The notes: generated from the sequence alone by a model not told the origin. A stretch of DNA of 64,000 nucleotides from JAQGMJ01 sp036498945 (GCA_036498945.1 DASYEQ010000008.1:61204-125203); one strand, 5' to 3'; shown: positions 18,112 through 27,502, counted from the first letter of the stretch. Numbers and translations are program-made.

Positions 18112-18896
18112 TGGTTCTCGACATCGAAGCGGTGGAACGCACCTTCCCCGGCGTGCGCGGCGCCGCGCCCCTGCGCGCGTTCGAACCGCTGACGCTGCAA
18201 GTGCATGAGCACGATTTCATTTCGATTCTCGGCCCCTCCGGCTGCGGCAAGTCCACCTTGCTGCGCATCGTCGCCGGCCTGGAAACCCCCAGCGCCGGCC
18301 GGGTGCGGATGGATGGCGAGACCGTCAGCGGCCCCGGCCGCGAGCGCGGCATGGTGTTCCAGTCGTACACACTGTTTCCCTGGCTCACGGCGCGCGAGAA
18401 CATCGCCTTCGGCCTGCGCGAGCAGGGCATGGCGCTGGCGGAACGAAAGGCAATCTGTGACTTCTATCTGGAGCGCGTCGGCCTCGCCGCCTTTGCCGAC
18501 CATCTGCCGCGCCAGCTCTCCGGCGGCATGCAGCAGCGCACTGCGCTGGCGCGCGCGCTCGCCAACAACCCCAAGGTGCTATTGCTCGACGAGCCTTTCG
18601 GCGCGCTGGACCACCAGACGCGCGAATTGATGCAGGAGCTCCTGCTCGGCATCTGGGAGCAGGACCGCAAGACCGTGCTGTTCGTCACCCACGACATCGA
18701 CGAAGCCATTTTCATGAGCAACCGCATCGCCGTGATGAGCGCGCGCCCGGGGCGCATCAAGTGCGAGATGGCGGTGGACTTTCCCCACCCGCGCGATTAC
18801 AAGCTCAAGACCACGCCGGCCTTCGCCACCCTGAAGGCGCAGATCACCGAGGAAATCCGCGGCGAAGTCATCCGCGCCGCGCAAATGGGCGCCTGA
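18111..18896 (+). CDS. ABC transporter ATP-binding protein (SsuB/TauB type)
   Basis: A 261-residue ATPase with Walker A GPSGCGKST, Q-loop MVFQSYTLFPWL, signature LSGGMQQR, Walker B VLLLDEPFGALD and switch VTHDIDEA. This is the SsuB/TauB/NrtD class, in line with the permease and binding protein upstream. The C-terminal tail (IKCEMAVDFPHPRD) is also standard for that class. Substrate not determined. Confidence 0.92.
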   Translation: MVLDIEAVERTFPGVRGAAPLRAFEPLTLQVHEHDFISILGPSGCGKSTLLRIVAGLETPSAGRVRMDGETVSGPGRERGMVFQSYTLFPWLTARENIAFGLREQGMALAERKAICDFYLERVGLAAFADHLPRQLSGGMQQRTALARALANNPKVLLLDEPFGALDHQTRELMQELLLGIWEQDRKTVLFVTHDIDEAIFMSNRIAVMSARPGRIKCEMAVDFPHPRDYKLKTTPAFATLKAQITEEIRGEVIRAAQMGA

Positions 18897-18998
18897 GCGG
18901 TAATCGCCGCATTGCGCCCGGCCTGCGCCCGCGCCGCGCCATATTTCCGCCAGCCCTGGCGCTTCCAATCATGGCTTCCAGTCCACGGGAGTCAACAA

Positions 18999-20390
18999 AT
19001 GCAAAAACCGTCCCTCGGGCGGCGTTTCGCCCTGCCGCTGAAAGTCATCGGCATCATCTTCCTCGCCCTCTTGATGGGGATTCCTCTGGCGATGGTGCGC
19101 GACCTGATCGCCGAACGCGCCGCGAACAAGGACGGCGTGGTCGCCGACATCGCCCGCACCGCCGCCGACACCCAGCGCATTACGCTCCCGGTGATCGTTG
19201 TGCCCTACACCCGCAGATGGGTGGCCACCACCGAGACCGTCGACGACAAGCTGAACAAGAAGACCGTCAGCACCGAAAAGACCGAAAGCGGCACCGTGCA
19301 GTTCCTGCCCGAGCAGGTGGGCGTCACCGCCGCGCCGGTGATGAAGACCAAGAAGCGCGGCCTGTACCAGGTGCAAACCTACGTTGCCGCCCTCAAGGTA
19401 TCAGGCCGCTTCTCGCTGCCGAAAGACTATGGTTACGCGCCCGCCGAGGGCACGGTTACCTGGGGCGCGCCGGTGCTGGCCTTCGGCGTTTCCGACCCGC
19501 GCGGCATCAACAACAACCCGGTCCTCGCCTGGGGCGGCGGCACGGTGCGCTTCGCCCCCGGCAGCGGCGGCGACCTCACGCGCATCGGCAGCGGTATTTC
19601 GGCTACCTTGCCGCAGGTCAAGCCCGACGCCGCGCAGGACGCCGAATTTTCCTTCACCGTCGATCTCACCGGCATGGAGCGCCTGAGCTTCATTCCCACC
19701 GGGCGCGAGACCCGCGTCACGCTCGATGCCGACTGGGGGCATCCCAGCTTTTTCGGCAAGTTCTCGCCCGACAGCCAGATCGGCAGCAACCACTTCTCCG
19801 CCAACTGGCAGACCTCCTTCTTCTCCACCAACGCCAAGCAGGCGTACGCCACCTGCGCCGGCAGCGCCAAGTGCGAAGACTTCACCGCCAACGAGTTCGG
19901 TGTCTCCTTCATCCAGCCGGTGAACCTCTACCTGCAACTCGAGCGCGCCGCCAAATACGGCTTCCTGTTCGTCGGCCTCACCTTTGCCGCGTTCTTCCTG
20001 TTCGAGGTGCTGCGCTCGTTGGCCGTCCATCCGCTGCAATACGGCCTGGTCGGCCTGGCGCTGGCGATGTTCTTCCTGCTCCTGGTTTCGCTCTCCGAGC
20101 ACATCGGCTTCGTACAGGCCTACGCCGTCGCCTCGCTCGCCTGCGTCGGCCTGATCGTCGCGTATCTAAGCGCCGTGCTCGGCAACTGGTGGCGCGCACT
20201 TGGGATTGGCGCGCTGCTGGCCGGTCTCTACGGCGTGCTGTACATGCTGTTGATCAGCGAAGACAACGCGTTGCTGATGGGTTCGCTGTTCCTGTTCGGC
20301 CTGCTGGCGGCGGCGATGCTGGCTACCCGGCGTGTTGACTGGTATGGCATCGGCCGGCGCAACGCCGAGCCGGAACCCGAGCCGGCCTGA
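18999..20390 (+). CDS. creD: Inner membrane protein CreD
   Basis: A 463-residue protein of the CreD family. There is one N-terminal membrane segment (VIGIIFLALLMGIPLAM), a large periplasmic domain, and a run of about five membrane segments in the last 130 residues, starting YGFLFVGLTFAAFFLFEVLRS. In gammaproteobacteria CreD is controlled by CreBC and affects envelope and beta-lactam tolerance; no creBC genes are here. GGGAG precedes the ATG at 18999. Confidence 0.9.
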   Translation: MQKPSLGRRFALPLKVIGIIFLALLMGIPLAMVRDLIAERAANKDGVVADIARTAADTQRITLPVIVVPYTRRWVATTETVDDKLNKKTVSTEKTESGTVQFLPEQVGVTAAPVMKTKKRGLYQVQTYVAALKVSGRFSLPKDYGYAPAEGTVTWGAPVLAFGVSDPRGINNNPVLAWGGGTVRFAPGSGGDLTRIGSGISATLPQVKPDAAQDAEFSFTVDLTGMERLSFIPTGRETRVTLDADWGHPSFFGKFSPDSQIGSNHFSANWQTSFFSTNAKQAYATCAGSAKCEDFTANEFGVSFIQPVNLYLQLERAAKYGFLFVGLTFAAFFLFEVLRSLAVHPLQYGLVGLALAMFFLLLVSLSEHIGFVQAYAVASLACVGLIVAYLSAVLGNWWRALGIGALLAGLYGVLYMLLISEDNALLMGSLFLFGLLAAAMLATRRVDWYGIGRRNAEPEPEPA

Positions 20391-20405
20391 GGCCGCGCGG
20401 CCGTG

Positions 20406-20434
20406 AAGCCGGCGCCGCGGGACGGCGCCGGCTT
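20406..20434 (+). terminator. Strong hairpin after creD
   Basis: AAGCCGGCGCCG (20406-20417) and CGGCGCCGGCTT (20423-20434) form a 12-bp perfect stem with a 5-base loop, 16 bases after the creD stop. No T-run follows, so it may act as a transcript-stabilising or Rho-linked end rather than a classical terminator. Confidence 0.45.
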
Positions 20435-20626
20435 GATGGAGCGGCCGGTTTTGGATCAAGCCGCGCCCACGGCAATCCGCCGAATTGAAGGAGAAGAGGG
20501 CGCCTGTTCCCGCGTCTTCCGGCGATTGTTAGCGCCTATCCTGCATGTTGGCCGCGTGGCTTCGCCGCGCCGGCCGGGACCTCATTCATCCAATCAGGGC
20601 AACCCCAAGCCCGGCAGGAGACTGGC

Positions 20627-22252
20627 ATGTTCAAAATCAAATCCATCGGCACGCGCATCGCCGCGTGCATCGGCGTTCTTTTATTGATGCTCACGGCCAG
20701 CGTGCTGGTGGGCGTGTTCCAGATTCGCGCGGTGGTCGACCGCGGCGCGCAACTGCTGGTCGACCCGCTGGCGAAGGAGCGCATGGTCACCGACTGGTAC
20801 CGCATGATGGAAGCCTCCGCCGCGCGCACCCAGGCGATGGCCGTCAGCAGCGACCCCGCGGTGGAAGAAAGCTTCCGCGAACAGCAGAAGCTGGCGACCG
20901 CCACCGGCGGCAAGACGCAAAAGGCCATCGAGGCGCTGGCCACCAGCGACGTAGAGCGCGCCATGCTCAAGGAGATCCTCGAGTTGCGCCTGAAGAACCA
21001 GGCCGACCGCAAGGAAGTCGTCGCGGCGCGCGCCGCCGGCAAGCCCGATGTGGCGATGGAAGTATTCAACACCCGCCTCAAAGTGCACATGGACACGCTG
21101 ATCGGCCTGCTGAAAAAGTTCGCCGATTACGAGCGCGCCTCCATCGACAAGCTGGCCGCGGCCAACGCCGAGGCCGCCGCGCGCACCACTTCGCAGATGC
21201 TGGCCCTGGGCGGCATCGCCGTCCTCTTCGCCTGCGTCTTCGGCTGGTTCATCGGCCGCGGCATCGTGCGTCCCCTGCGCCGCGCGGCTGACGTCGCCGA
21301 CAAGGTGGCTGGTGGTGACCTGCGCAGCGAGATCGTTGTTGATACGGAAGACGAAACCGGGCGCCTGCTCAGCTCCATTTCCCGCATGCAGGATGCGCTG
21401 CGCCACCTGATCGGCGGCGTGCAGGGCAATGCCGCCGACATCTCCGCCAGCGCCGTGCAGATGGTGGCTTCCGCGGACGACCTCGCCGGCGCCAGCTCGC
21501 GCCAGAGCGAAGCGGTCGCGGCGATTGCCTCCTCGATCGAGGAACTCACCGTCAGCATTTCCGCCATGTCGGACAACCTGACCGCGGCGGCCGGTGTGGT
21601 CGATAGCACCGCCGAGGTCTCCTCCGGCGGCGTCGAGCAGGGCAACCAGGTGTCGCGCGAGATGTCCACCATCGACAGCGCGGTGGTCGAATTCGGCACC
21701 CAGATGCGCAGCCTGCAAGACCAGGCCGGCCAGATCGACACCGTGATCAAGCTGATCCGCGGCATCGCCGAGCAGACCAACCTGCTGGCGCTCAACGCCG
21801 CCATCGAAGCCGCGCGCGCCGGCGAGCAGGGCCGCGGCTTCGCCGTAGTGGCCGACGAGGTGAGAAAGCTCGCCGAGCGCACCGCTTCCTCCACCCAGGA
21901 AATCGAGCGCACCGTCGCCGCCATCCAGCACGGCATGGCCGAGGCCGGCGGGCGCCTGGACTTCGTGCGCGAGCGCGTGCAGGGCGGTGTCACCTCGATT
22001 GGCGAACTGGTCGGCCCGCTCACCGAGTTGCAGCGCACCGCCGCCGAATCCGCCGCCGGCCTGCGTGAACTGGCGGCCGCCGTGCGTGAGCAAAAGCAGG
22101 CCAGCGAGCAGATCTCGCGCAACACCGAGACCATCGCCGGCGCCTCCGAGCAAAACCACGCCGCGATCGCGCAAAGCCGCGACAGCACCGCGCAATTGCA
22201 GGCGAAGACGCAAAGCCTGCTGGCCTCGACCGAGCGCTTTCAGCTGGCCTAA
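20627..22252 (+). CDS. Methyl-accepting chemotaxis protein
   Basis: A 541-residue chemoreceptor. Membrane segments are at about 10-31 and 190-210, enclosing a periplasmic four-helix-bundle ligand domain of about 150 residues. A HAMP segment follows, then the signalling domain with hairpin tip IRGIAEQTNLLALNAAIEAARAGEQGRGFAVVADEVR (split across residues 380-420), which docks CheA and CheW. The C terminus lacks the NWETF-type pentapeptide for CheR/CheB docking. No che genes are near; the ligand is unknown. The 236-base upstream stretch carries only the creD hairpin and presumably its promoter. Confidence 0.95.
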   Translation: MFKIKSIGTRIAACIGVLLLMLTASVLVGVFQIRAVVDRGAQLLVDPLAKERMVTDWYRMMEASAARTQAMAVSSDPAVEESFREQQKLATATGGKTQKAIEALATSDVERAMLKEILELRLKNQADRKEVVAARAAGKPDVAMEVFNTRLKVHMDTLIGLLKKFADYERASIDKLAAANAEAAARTTSQMLALGGIAVLFACVFGWFIGRGIVRPLRRAADVADKVAGGDLRSEIVVDTEDETGRLLSSISRMQDALRHLIGGVQGNAADISASAVQMVASADDLAGASSRQSEAVAAIASSIEELTVSISAMSDNLTAAAGVVDSTAEVSSGGVEQGNQVSREMSTIDSAVVEFGTQMRSLQDQAGQIDTVIKLIRGIAEQTNLLALNAAIEAARAGEQGRGFAVVADEVRKLAERTASSTQEIERTVAAIQHGMAEAGGRLDFVRERVQGGVTSIGELVGPLTELQRTAAESAAGLRELAAAVREQKQASEQISRNTETIAGASEQNHAAIAQSRDSTAQLQAKTQSLLASTERFQLA

Positions 22253-22354
22253 GCAAGCCCGGCGGCCCGCTGCCACCGCATCTTTCGCCCGCGTGCGCGA
22301 GCGTGGGTGATCGCGCGGGCTACCGCGCGGCCGGATCCGCCACTGCGTAAAACA

Positions 22355-22384
22355 AGACCGCCATGCATGCATGGCGGTCTGCTT
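22355..22384. terminator. Terminator between chemoreceptor and tetR
   Basis: AGACCGCCATGCATGCATGGCGGTCT is a perfect 26-bp palindrome at 22355-22380, followed by GCTTTT on the plus strand. It ends the chemoreceptor transcript and probably the convergent regulator transcript. Confidence 0.75.
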
Positions 22385-22401
22385 TTATGCGCCGCCGCAA
22401 G

Positions 22402-23136
22402 CTAGGCTGCAAGCCCCGCCGGGGCAGGCCCCTCCTTGCGCCCGTAGGCACGCAGGAATGTCGTGACCGCGATGTCCACCCATTGATCGATCTGCGCCGC
22501 CGAAGGGCGCGCGTCGGGATGAAACAGGCATTGCAGATGCGCCTCGGCGCGCGCCAAATTGGCAAACAGGCTGGCGGCGGCGTCCACGCCGATGGTGCTC
22601 AATTCCACTTCGCCGGCCTGCGCCGCGCGCTCCAGTTGCCGCGCCAGCATGCCCTGCACCATGCGCGGCCCGGTGAGGTAGAAGGAGCGCGCCAGTTCCG
22701 GAAAGCGCGGCGCCTCCGCCGTGATCACGCGAAATAGCGCCAGGCTGCTCGGCGCCAGCGCAATCTCCAGGTAGGTGCGCGCCAGGTCGCTGAGCGTTTC
22801 GCGCAGCGCGCCGGGCCGGTACTCCACGGTGCGCATGTGATTCATGAAGCCGGTGCATTCCGCCTCCATCACGGCGAGGAACAGCGCTTCCTTGTTGGCG
22901 TAGTGCGCGTAGACGGTGGATTTCGACACGCCCGCCTGCTGCTGGATCATGTCGGTGGTCGCGGCCGAAAAACCATGCGCCAGGAACACCGTCCGCGCGG
23001 CTTCCAGCACCGTGCGCGCTTTCTTGTTCATGCCTTCGCCGGCGGGCGCTGTGGCGACGCTGCCGTCGCCCGCAATGGCCGCCCGTGGTGCCGCACGCTC
23101 CTGCACCGATGCGCCGGTAGGGTCCTGTTTTCTCAT
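22402..23136 (-). CDS. TetR-family repressor of the adjacent efflux operon
   Basis: A 244-residue regulator. The helix-turn-helix region is FSAATTDMIQQQAGVSKSTVYAHYANKEALF; the rest is a helical ligand and dimer domain of AcrR-like type with a C-terminal TetR_C block. It is divergent from the efflux operon, and two operator-like palindromes lie between, so it likely represses the pump and itself. ATG at 23136 gives a 35-residue low-complexity extension and no clear ribosome site; a downstream ATG at 23031 (MNKKART) has GAAGG just ahead and is a fair alternative. Confidence 0.9.
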   Translation of the reverse strand: MRKQDPTGASVQERAAPRAAIAGDGSVATAPAGEGMNKKARTVLEAARTVFLAHGFSAATTDMIQQQAGVSKSTVYAHYANKEALFLAVMEAECTGFMNHMRTVEYRPGALRETLSDLARTYLEIALAPSSLALFRVITAEAPRFPELARSFYLTGPRMVQGMLARQLERAAQAGEVELSTIGVDAAASLFANLARAEAHLQCLFHPDARPSAAQIDQWVDIAVTTFLRAYGRKEGPAPAGLAA

Positions 23137-23141
23137 TAACT

Positions 23142-23160
23142 GTACCGATAGGTTCGATTT
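23142..23160. promoter_or_regulatory. Second TetR operator-like site
   Basis: GTACCGATAGGTTCGATTT matches the perfect palindrome at 23196-23214 at 14 of 19 positions. It lies directly before the tetR start codon and would allow self-repression. Confidence 0.55.
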
Positions 23161-23163
23161 AAC

Positions 23164-23192
23164 TTGACATTAGCACAATGCCTCAATAAAGT
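23164..23192 (+). promoter_or_regulatory. Promoter of the efflux operon
   Basis: TTGACA at 23164-23169 is a perfect -35 box; 17 bases later TAAAGT at 23187-23192 is an acceptable -10. The predicted transcript start falls inside the operator palindrome, so a bound repressor would block initiation. Confidence 0.75.
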
Positions 23193-23195
23193 ACA

Positions 23196-23214
23196 GTACC
23201 GAACGGTTCGGTAC
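23196..23214. promoter_or_regulatory. TetR operator palindrome
   Basis: GTACCGAACGGTTCGGTAC is a perfect palindrome with 9-base arms around a central G. It overlaps the predicted +1 of the efflux operon promoter, in the intergenic region shared with the divergent tetR gene. Site length and symmetry suit a TetR dimer. Confidence 0.75.
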
Positions 23215-23287
23215 AGTTTGGATGAGATTGCCAAACAGCGCCGGCCGCGCCGAAATCTGCACCAAAACAAATGCTTGGAAGATCGCC

Positions 23288-24793
23288 GTGACGAATATGC
23301 CGAGAAACCTGCTCCCCGCTGCCGCCTTCGCGGTACTGCTTTCCGGCTGCGCCGTCGGCCCCGATTTCCTGCGGCCGGCCAACCACTTGTTCCAGGCCAT
23401 GCTGAGCCCCAAGGCGCAGGCCGATGGCGAGAGGCCTTCGGCCCTGGCGCCGCAACCGGTTCCGGTTGCCTGGTGGACCTTGTTCAACGACCCCGAACTC
23501 ACCGTCCTGCAAACCCGCGCGCGCAGCGCGAATCTCGACCTGCAGGCCGCGGCTGCCCGGGTGGAAGAGAGCAGGGCGCAACTGGGCATTGCGCAGGCCG
23601 CGCTGTTCCCCCACTCTGGTTTCGGCGCCGACAAAACGCGCCAGGCCCTCAGCGCCGACGGCCCGCTGCACAAGCTCGGCGCTTCCACCCGGCCCTTCGA
23701 TCTCTATAACGCCAATTTCGATGCGGGCTGGGAAATTGACCTTTGGGGCAAGGCACGCCGCGCCGGCGAAGGCGCCGGCGCCCTCGCCGAAGCCAGCCTC
23801 TACGACCGCGAAGCCGTGCGCGTCGCCGTCTCCGCCGAGATCGCCCGCAACTACCTGCTGCTGCGCGGCAACCAGGCGCAGCTCGACATCACCCGGCAAA
23901 ACCGGCGGATCGCCGAACACGCGCTGCGCCTGGCGCAAAGCCGCGAGCAAAACGGCGTCGCCACCCGCTTCGACACCGCCGCTGCCCGCGCGCAACTGGC
24001 CAACATCAAGGCCACGCTGCCGCAACTCAGCCAGCGCCGCGACGCGCTGATGAACGCCCTGGCCCTGCTGCTGGGCGAGGCGCCGCGCCGGCTCGATGCC
24101 GAGCTTACGAGCGCATTGCCGCTGCCGGCGATGCCCGCGCGCGTGCCCGTCGGCCTGCCTTCCGAACTGGCGCAGCGCCGCCCCGACATCCTGCGCGCCG
24201 AGGCCCGCCTGCACGCCGCGACTGCCGCCATCGGCGTGGCCAAGGCGGACTTCTATCCGCGCATCGGCCTGAAGGGCACCGCCGGCTGGCAGGCCTTCAA
24301 CTTCCACGACATGGGCTCCTGGGGCGCGCAGCAGTTCACCTTCGGCCCGACCCTCTACCTGCCGATCTTCGAAGGCGGCCGCCTGAAAAGCACCCTGGCG
24401 CTCACCGAAGCCCGGCAAAAAAGCGCCGCCATCGCCTACCAGCAGACCGTGCTTTCCGCCTGGCACGAGGTGGACAACGCGCTCGGCGCCTGGGCCGCCG
24501 AGCAGCAGCGCCATGAAGAACTCGTGATCGCCGCCGAGCAGGACCGCATCGCGCTCACCGCCGCCGAACGCGCCTACCGCGAAGGCGCGGCCGACTATCT
24601 CACCGTGCTGGTGGCGCAGCGCAACCTGCTCGCCGGCCAGCTCGCGCTGAGCGACAGCGCCACCGCCGCCACCCTCGCCGTCGTCGGCCTGTACAAATCG
24701 TTGGGCGGCGGCTGGGATCCGGCTGCACTCGATCAGGCGGATCCACCGAAGGTCAGCGCCGGCCTGGACAGCCGGCAGGGAGCGCAGCCGTGA
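23288..24793 (+). CDS. Outer-membrane efflux lipoprotein (NodT/OprM type)
   Basis: A 501-residue TolC-like channel. The signal peptide ends in a lipobox LLSGC, and PVAWWTLFNDPELTVLQTRA and RRPDILRAEARLHAATAAIGVAKADFYPRI are signatures of NodT-family RND/MFS efflux lipoproteins with two outer-membrane-factor repeats. It provides the outer-membrane exit for the MFS pump coded next. GTG at 23288 has GGAAGA just ahead (23277-23282); ATG at 23297 gives the same lipoprotein three residues shorter. Its last codons overlap the next gene (GTGA). Confidence 0.92.
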   Translation: MTNMPRNLLPAAAFAVLLSGCAVGPDFLRPANHLFQAMLSPKAQADGERPSALAPQPVPVAWWTLFNDPELTVLQTRARSANLDLQAAAARVEESRAQLGIAQAALFPHSGFGADKTRQALSADGPLHKLGASTRPFDLYNANFDAGWEIDLWGKARRAGEGAGALAEASLYDREAVRVAVSAEIARNYLLLRGNQAQLDITRQNRRIAEHALRLAQSREQNGVATRFDTAAARAQLANIKATLPQLSQRRDALMNALALLLGEAPRRLDAELTSALPLPAMPARVPVGLPSELAQRRPDILRAEARLHAATAAIGVAKADFYPRIGLKGTAGWQAFNFHDMGSWGAQQFTFGPTLYLPIFEGGRLKSTLALTEARQKSAAIAYQQTVLSAWHEVDNALGAWAAEQQRHEELVIAAEQDRIALTAAERAYREGAADYLTVLVAQRNLLAGQLALSDSATAATLAVVGLYKSLGGGWDPAALDQADPPKVSAGLDSRQGAQP

Positions 24794-26379
24794 GCGCAGC
24801 CATCGGCGCCGCCATCAACGCGGGACCCCGGCCGCCGCAGGCGATTGCGGCCGGCGCGCCCGCCAGCGCCCCCTCGATGCTGCGGCCGATGGCGGGCCTG
24901 CTCGGCATCTTCCTCGCCGCCATGATGGCCGGCCTGAACAATCGCGTCGGCGCCCTGGCGCTGGCCGACGTGCGCGGCGCGCTCAGCCTGTCGAGCGACG
25001 ACGCGTCCTGGCTTTCCACCGTCTATACCGCCGGCGAATTGATCGCCATGCCGTTCGCCGCCTGGTTCGCCATCACCTTATCCGTGCGCCGCTTTCACCT
25101 GTGGATGGTGGGGGCCTGCACCGTCATCGCCGTCGTGCTGCCGCTGCTGCACAGCCTGCCTCTCATGCTCGTCCTGCGCGGCCTGCAAGGCGTCGCCGGC
25201 GGCGCCCTGATCCCGGTGCTGATGATGGCGGCGCTGAAGTTCCTGCCGCCCAACATCCGCCTGCACGGCCTGGCGCTGTATTCGATGACCGCCACCTTCG
25301 CGCCCAATCTCGCCGGCTGGTTCGCCGGCCAGTGGGTCGATGCCGCCTTCGACTGGCGCTGGATCTACTGGCAGGTGATTCCCGTGGCGGCGCTGTCGGC
25401 GCTGCTGGTCGGCTGGGGCCTGAAGCGCGAGCCGGTCCAGGCCGGGCGCTGGGCCGGCGCCAACTGGCTCGGCATGGCTTGCGCGGTGCCCGGCCTGGCG
25501 CTGCTGGCGGTGGCGCTGGACCAGGGCGTGCGGCTGGACTGGTTCAACTCGCCGCTGATCGTCTGCGCGCTCGCCGCCGGCCTCGGGCTGACCTTCGTCT
25601 ACGGCCTCACCGAATGGTTCCATCCCGCGCCCTTCATGCGCCTGCAGATGCTCTCGCGCCGCAACCTCGCGCTCGGCTTCACCGTCTTCATCGGCCTGCT
25701 GGTGGTGGCGCTCTCGGGCTCCTTCCTGCCGGCGGCCGACCTTGGCGCGCTGCGCGGCTATCGCGCGCTGCAAAGCGCCCCCATCGGCCTGATCATCGCG
25801 CTGCCGCAACTGCTGTTCGGGCCGCTGGTGGCCCTGCTGCTGTACCGCAAGTGGGCCGATGCGCGCATCGTCTGCGCCACCGGGCTGGCGCTGCTGGCCG
25901 CTGCCTGCCTGCTCGGCTCGCGGCTCACTTCCGATTGGGTCTGGCAGCAATTCGCCTGGGCGCAAATGCTGCAGGCCGTGGGCCAGCCGATGACAGTGGT
26001 GGCGCTGCTGTTTTTGGCCACCAGCGTGGTGCAGCCGGCCGAAGGGCCCTACGTCTCCGGCATCATCAACACGCTGCGCGCCGCCGGCGTGCTCTTCGGC
26101 AGCGCCGTGGTCGGCCAGTTCAGCGCCGTGCGCAGCCGGTTTCACGCCGAAATGCTGCTCGATCACGCCGCGCGCGCCGCCGGTGCGCTGCAGCCGGCGG
26201 CCGACCCCGGCCAACTGGCGGCCGCGCTCAACGGCCAGGCCTTCGTGCTGGCCACCGCCGATGCCTACCGGGTGCTCGGTGCATTGGCCCTGGCGCTGAT
26301 TCCGCTCGCTTTGCTCATGCAATACATTCCCGCGCCGGCCGTGAAGCCGGCTGCGTCCCCTGCTGCGCAAGTCCACTAA
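24790..26379 (+). CDS. MFS drug transporter, DHA2 (EmrB) type
   Basis: A 529-residue inner-membrane transporter with about 14 hydrophobic segments. ASWLSTVYTAGELIAMPFAAWF and LVLRGLQGVAGGALIPVLMMAAL match the DHA2/EmrB motifs C and surroundings. It uses the proton gradient to expel hydrophobic compounds through the partner adaptor and outer-membrane channel. Start is a GTG that overlaps the stop of the upstream channel gene, so translation is coupled. Confidence 0.9.
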   Translation: MSAAIGAAINAGPRPPQAIAAGAPASAPSMLRPMAGLLGIFLAAMMAGLNNRVGALALADVRGALSLSSDDASWLSTVYTAGELIAMPFAAWFAITLSVRRFHLWMVGACTVIAVVLPLLHSLPLMLVLRGLQGVAGGALIPVLMMAALKFLPPNIRLHGLALYSMTATFAPNLAGWFAGQWVDAAFDWRWIYWQVIPVAALSALLVGWGLKREPVQAGRWAGANWLGMACAVPGLALLAVALDQGVRLDWFNSPLIVCALAAGLGLTFVYGLTEWFHPAPFMRLQMLSRRNLALGFTVFIGLLVVALSGSFLPAADLGALRGYRALQSAPIGLIIALPQLLFGPLVALLLYRKWADARIVCATGLALLAAACLLGSRLTSDWVWQQFAWAQMLQAVGQPMTVVALLFLATSVVQPAEGPYVSGIINTLRAAGVLFGSAVVGQFSAVRSRFHAEMLLDHAARAAGALQPAADPGQLAAALNGQAFVLATADAYRVLGALALALIPLALLMQYIPAPAVKPAASPAAQVH

Positions 26380-26390
26380 AGGAACTCGTC

Positions 26391-27437
26391 ATGTCCCTGC
26401 CCACCTTCGCCAAGATCACCAGCGCCGCCATTCTCACTGCGGTGGCCGCCGGCAGCTTTTTCTACCTCGACCGTTCGGAAGCCGACGCCGCGCGCCAGTC
26501 CACCGACGACGCCTACGTGCAGGCCGATTACACCGTGGTCGCGCCGCAGGTGAGCGGGCGCATCACCCAGGTGCTGGTGGCCGACAACCAGCCGGTCAAG
26601 CCCGGCGACCTGATCGCCACCATCGACGACCGCGACTACGCCATCGCCGTCGACATGGCGCGCGCCCAGGTGCTCAGCGCCCAGGCGGCGATCGAGAGCC
26701 TGCGCGCCGGCCTGACCCGCCAGGGCGCGGTGATCCACCAGGCGCGCGCCACCGTCGAGGCGGACGACGCCGCCGTCACGCTGGCCCGCGCCAACCAGGC
26801 GCGCTACAGCAATCTGGCCGCCGACGGCTCCGGCACCGTGCAGGCACTGCAGCAGGCCGAAGCGCAACTGCGCATCCAGCAGGCCGGGCGCGAAAAGAAC
26901 CAGGCCGCCTTCGAGTCCACCCGACAGCAGACCGACATCCTGCGCGCCGACCTGCAAAAGGCCCACGCCGCCGAAGCGCAGGCGAGGGCGCAACTGGCCG
27001 AGGCCGAACTCAAGCTTTCCTACACCCGCATCACCGCGCCTTTGGCCGGCACCGTCGGCGAAAAGAGCGTGCGCGTCGGCGCCTTCGTCACCGCCGGCAA
27101 GCCGCTGCTGGCGATCGTGCCGCTGAGCGCCATCTACATCGAAGCCAACTACCGCGAGACCCAGCTCTACCACGTACACCCCGGCCAGCCGGTCAGTATC
27201 CGGGTCGACGCGCTCCCCGGCGTCACCCTCAAGGGCCATGTCGATTCGATGGCGCCCGCCAGCGGCGTCACCTACGCGGCGATCGCCCCGCACAACGCCA
27301 CCGGCAACTTCACCAAGATCGTGCAGCGCCTGCCGGTGCGCATTTCGATCGACGCGGGGCAGGAAGAAGCGGGGCGCCTGCGCGTCGGCATGTCGGTGCA
27401 GCCGGAGATCGACGTCGGCCGCAAGGGCGCGGCCTGA
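26391..27437 (+). CDS. HlyD/EmrA-type membrane-fusion adaptor
   Basis: A 348-residue periplasmic adaptor with one N-terminal membrane anchor. STDDAYVQADYTVVAPQVSGRI starts the barrel-sandwich region; a long coiled-coil hairpin (about 95-210) follows; YTRITAPLAGTVGEKSVRVG closes the lipoyl-like half. It bridges the DHA2 pump to the outer-membrane lipoprotein. The ATG at 26391 follows GGAAC by seven bases and comes 11 bases after the pump gene. Confidence 0.93.
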   Translation: MSLPTFAKITSAAILTAVAAGSFFYLDRSEADAARQSTDDAYVQADYTVVAPQVSGRITQVLVADNQPVKPGDLIATIDDRDYAIAVDMARAQVLSAQAAIESLRAGLTRQGAVIHQARATVEADDAAVTLARANQARYSNLAADGSGTVQALQQAEAQLRIQQAGREKNQAAFESTRQQTDILRADLQKAHAAEAQARAQLAEAELKLSYTRITAPLAGTVGEKSVRVGAFVTAGKPLLAIVPLSAIYIEANYRETQLYHVHPGQPVSIRVDALPGVTLKGHVDSMAPASGVTYAAIAPHNATGNFTKIVQRLPVRISIDAGQEEAGRLRVGMSVQPEIDVGRKGAA

Positions 27438-27456
27438 CACGCTCCAGGCCCCGATG

Positions 27457-27502
27457 ATGGCCGCGCATGCGGCCATCCACGCGCCCGACAGCGCGGTCTT
27501 TT
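27457..27502 (+). terminator. Putative terminator of the efflux operon
   Basis: ATGGCCGC-GCAT-GCGGCCAT (27457-27476) forms an 8-bp hairpin, followed by a second weaker CGCGC/GCGCG stem and the run TCTTTTG. Together they lie 20 to 65 bases after the adaptor stop. Confidence 0.5.

Noticed and set aside
18761..20338. 525-residue frame overlapping the ATPase gene end and creD
   Set aside because: Arg-rich out-of-frame shadow; creD in another frame has a ribosome site and conserved membrane topology.
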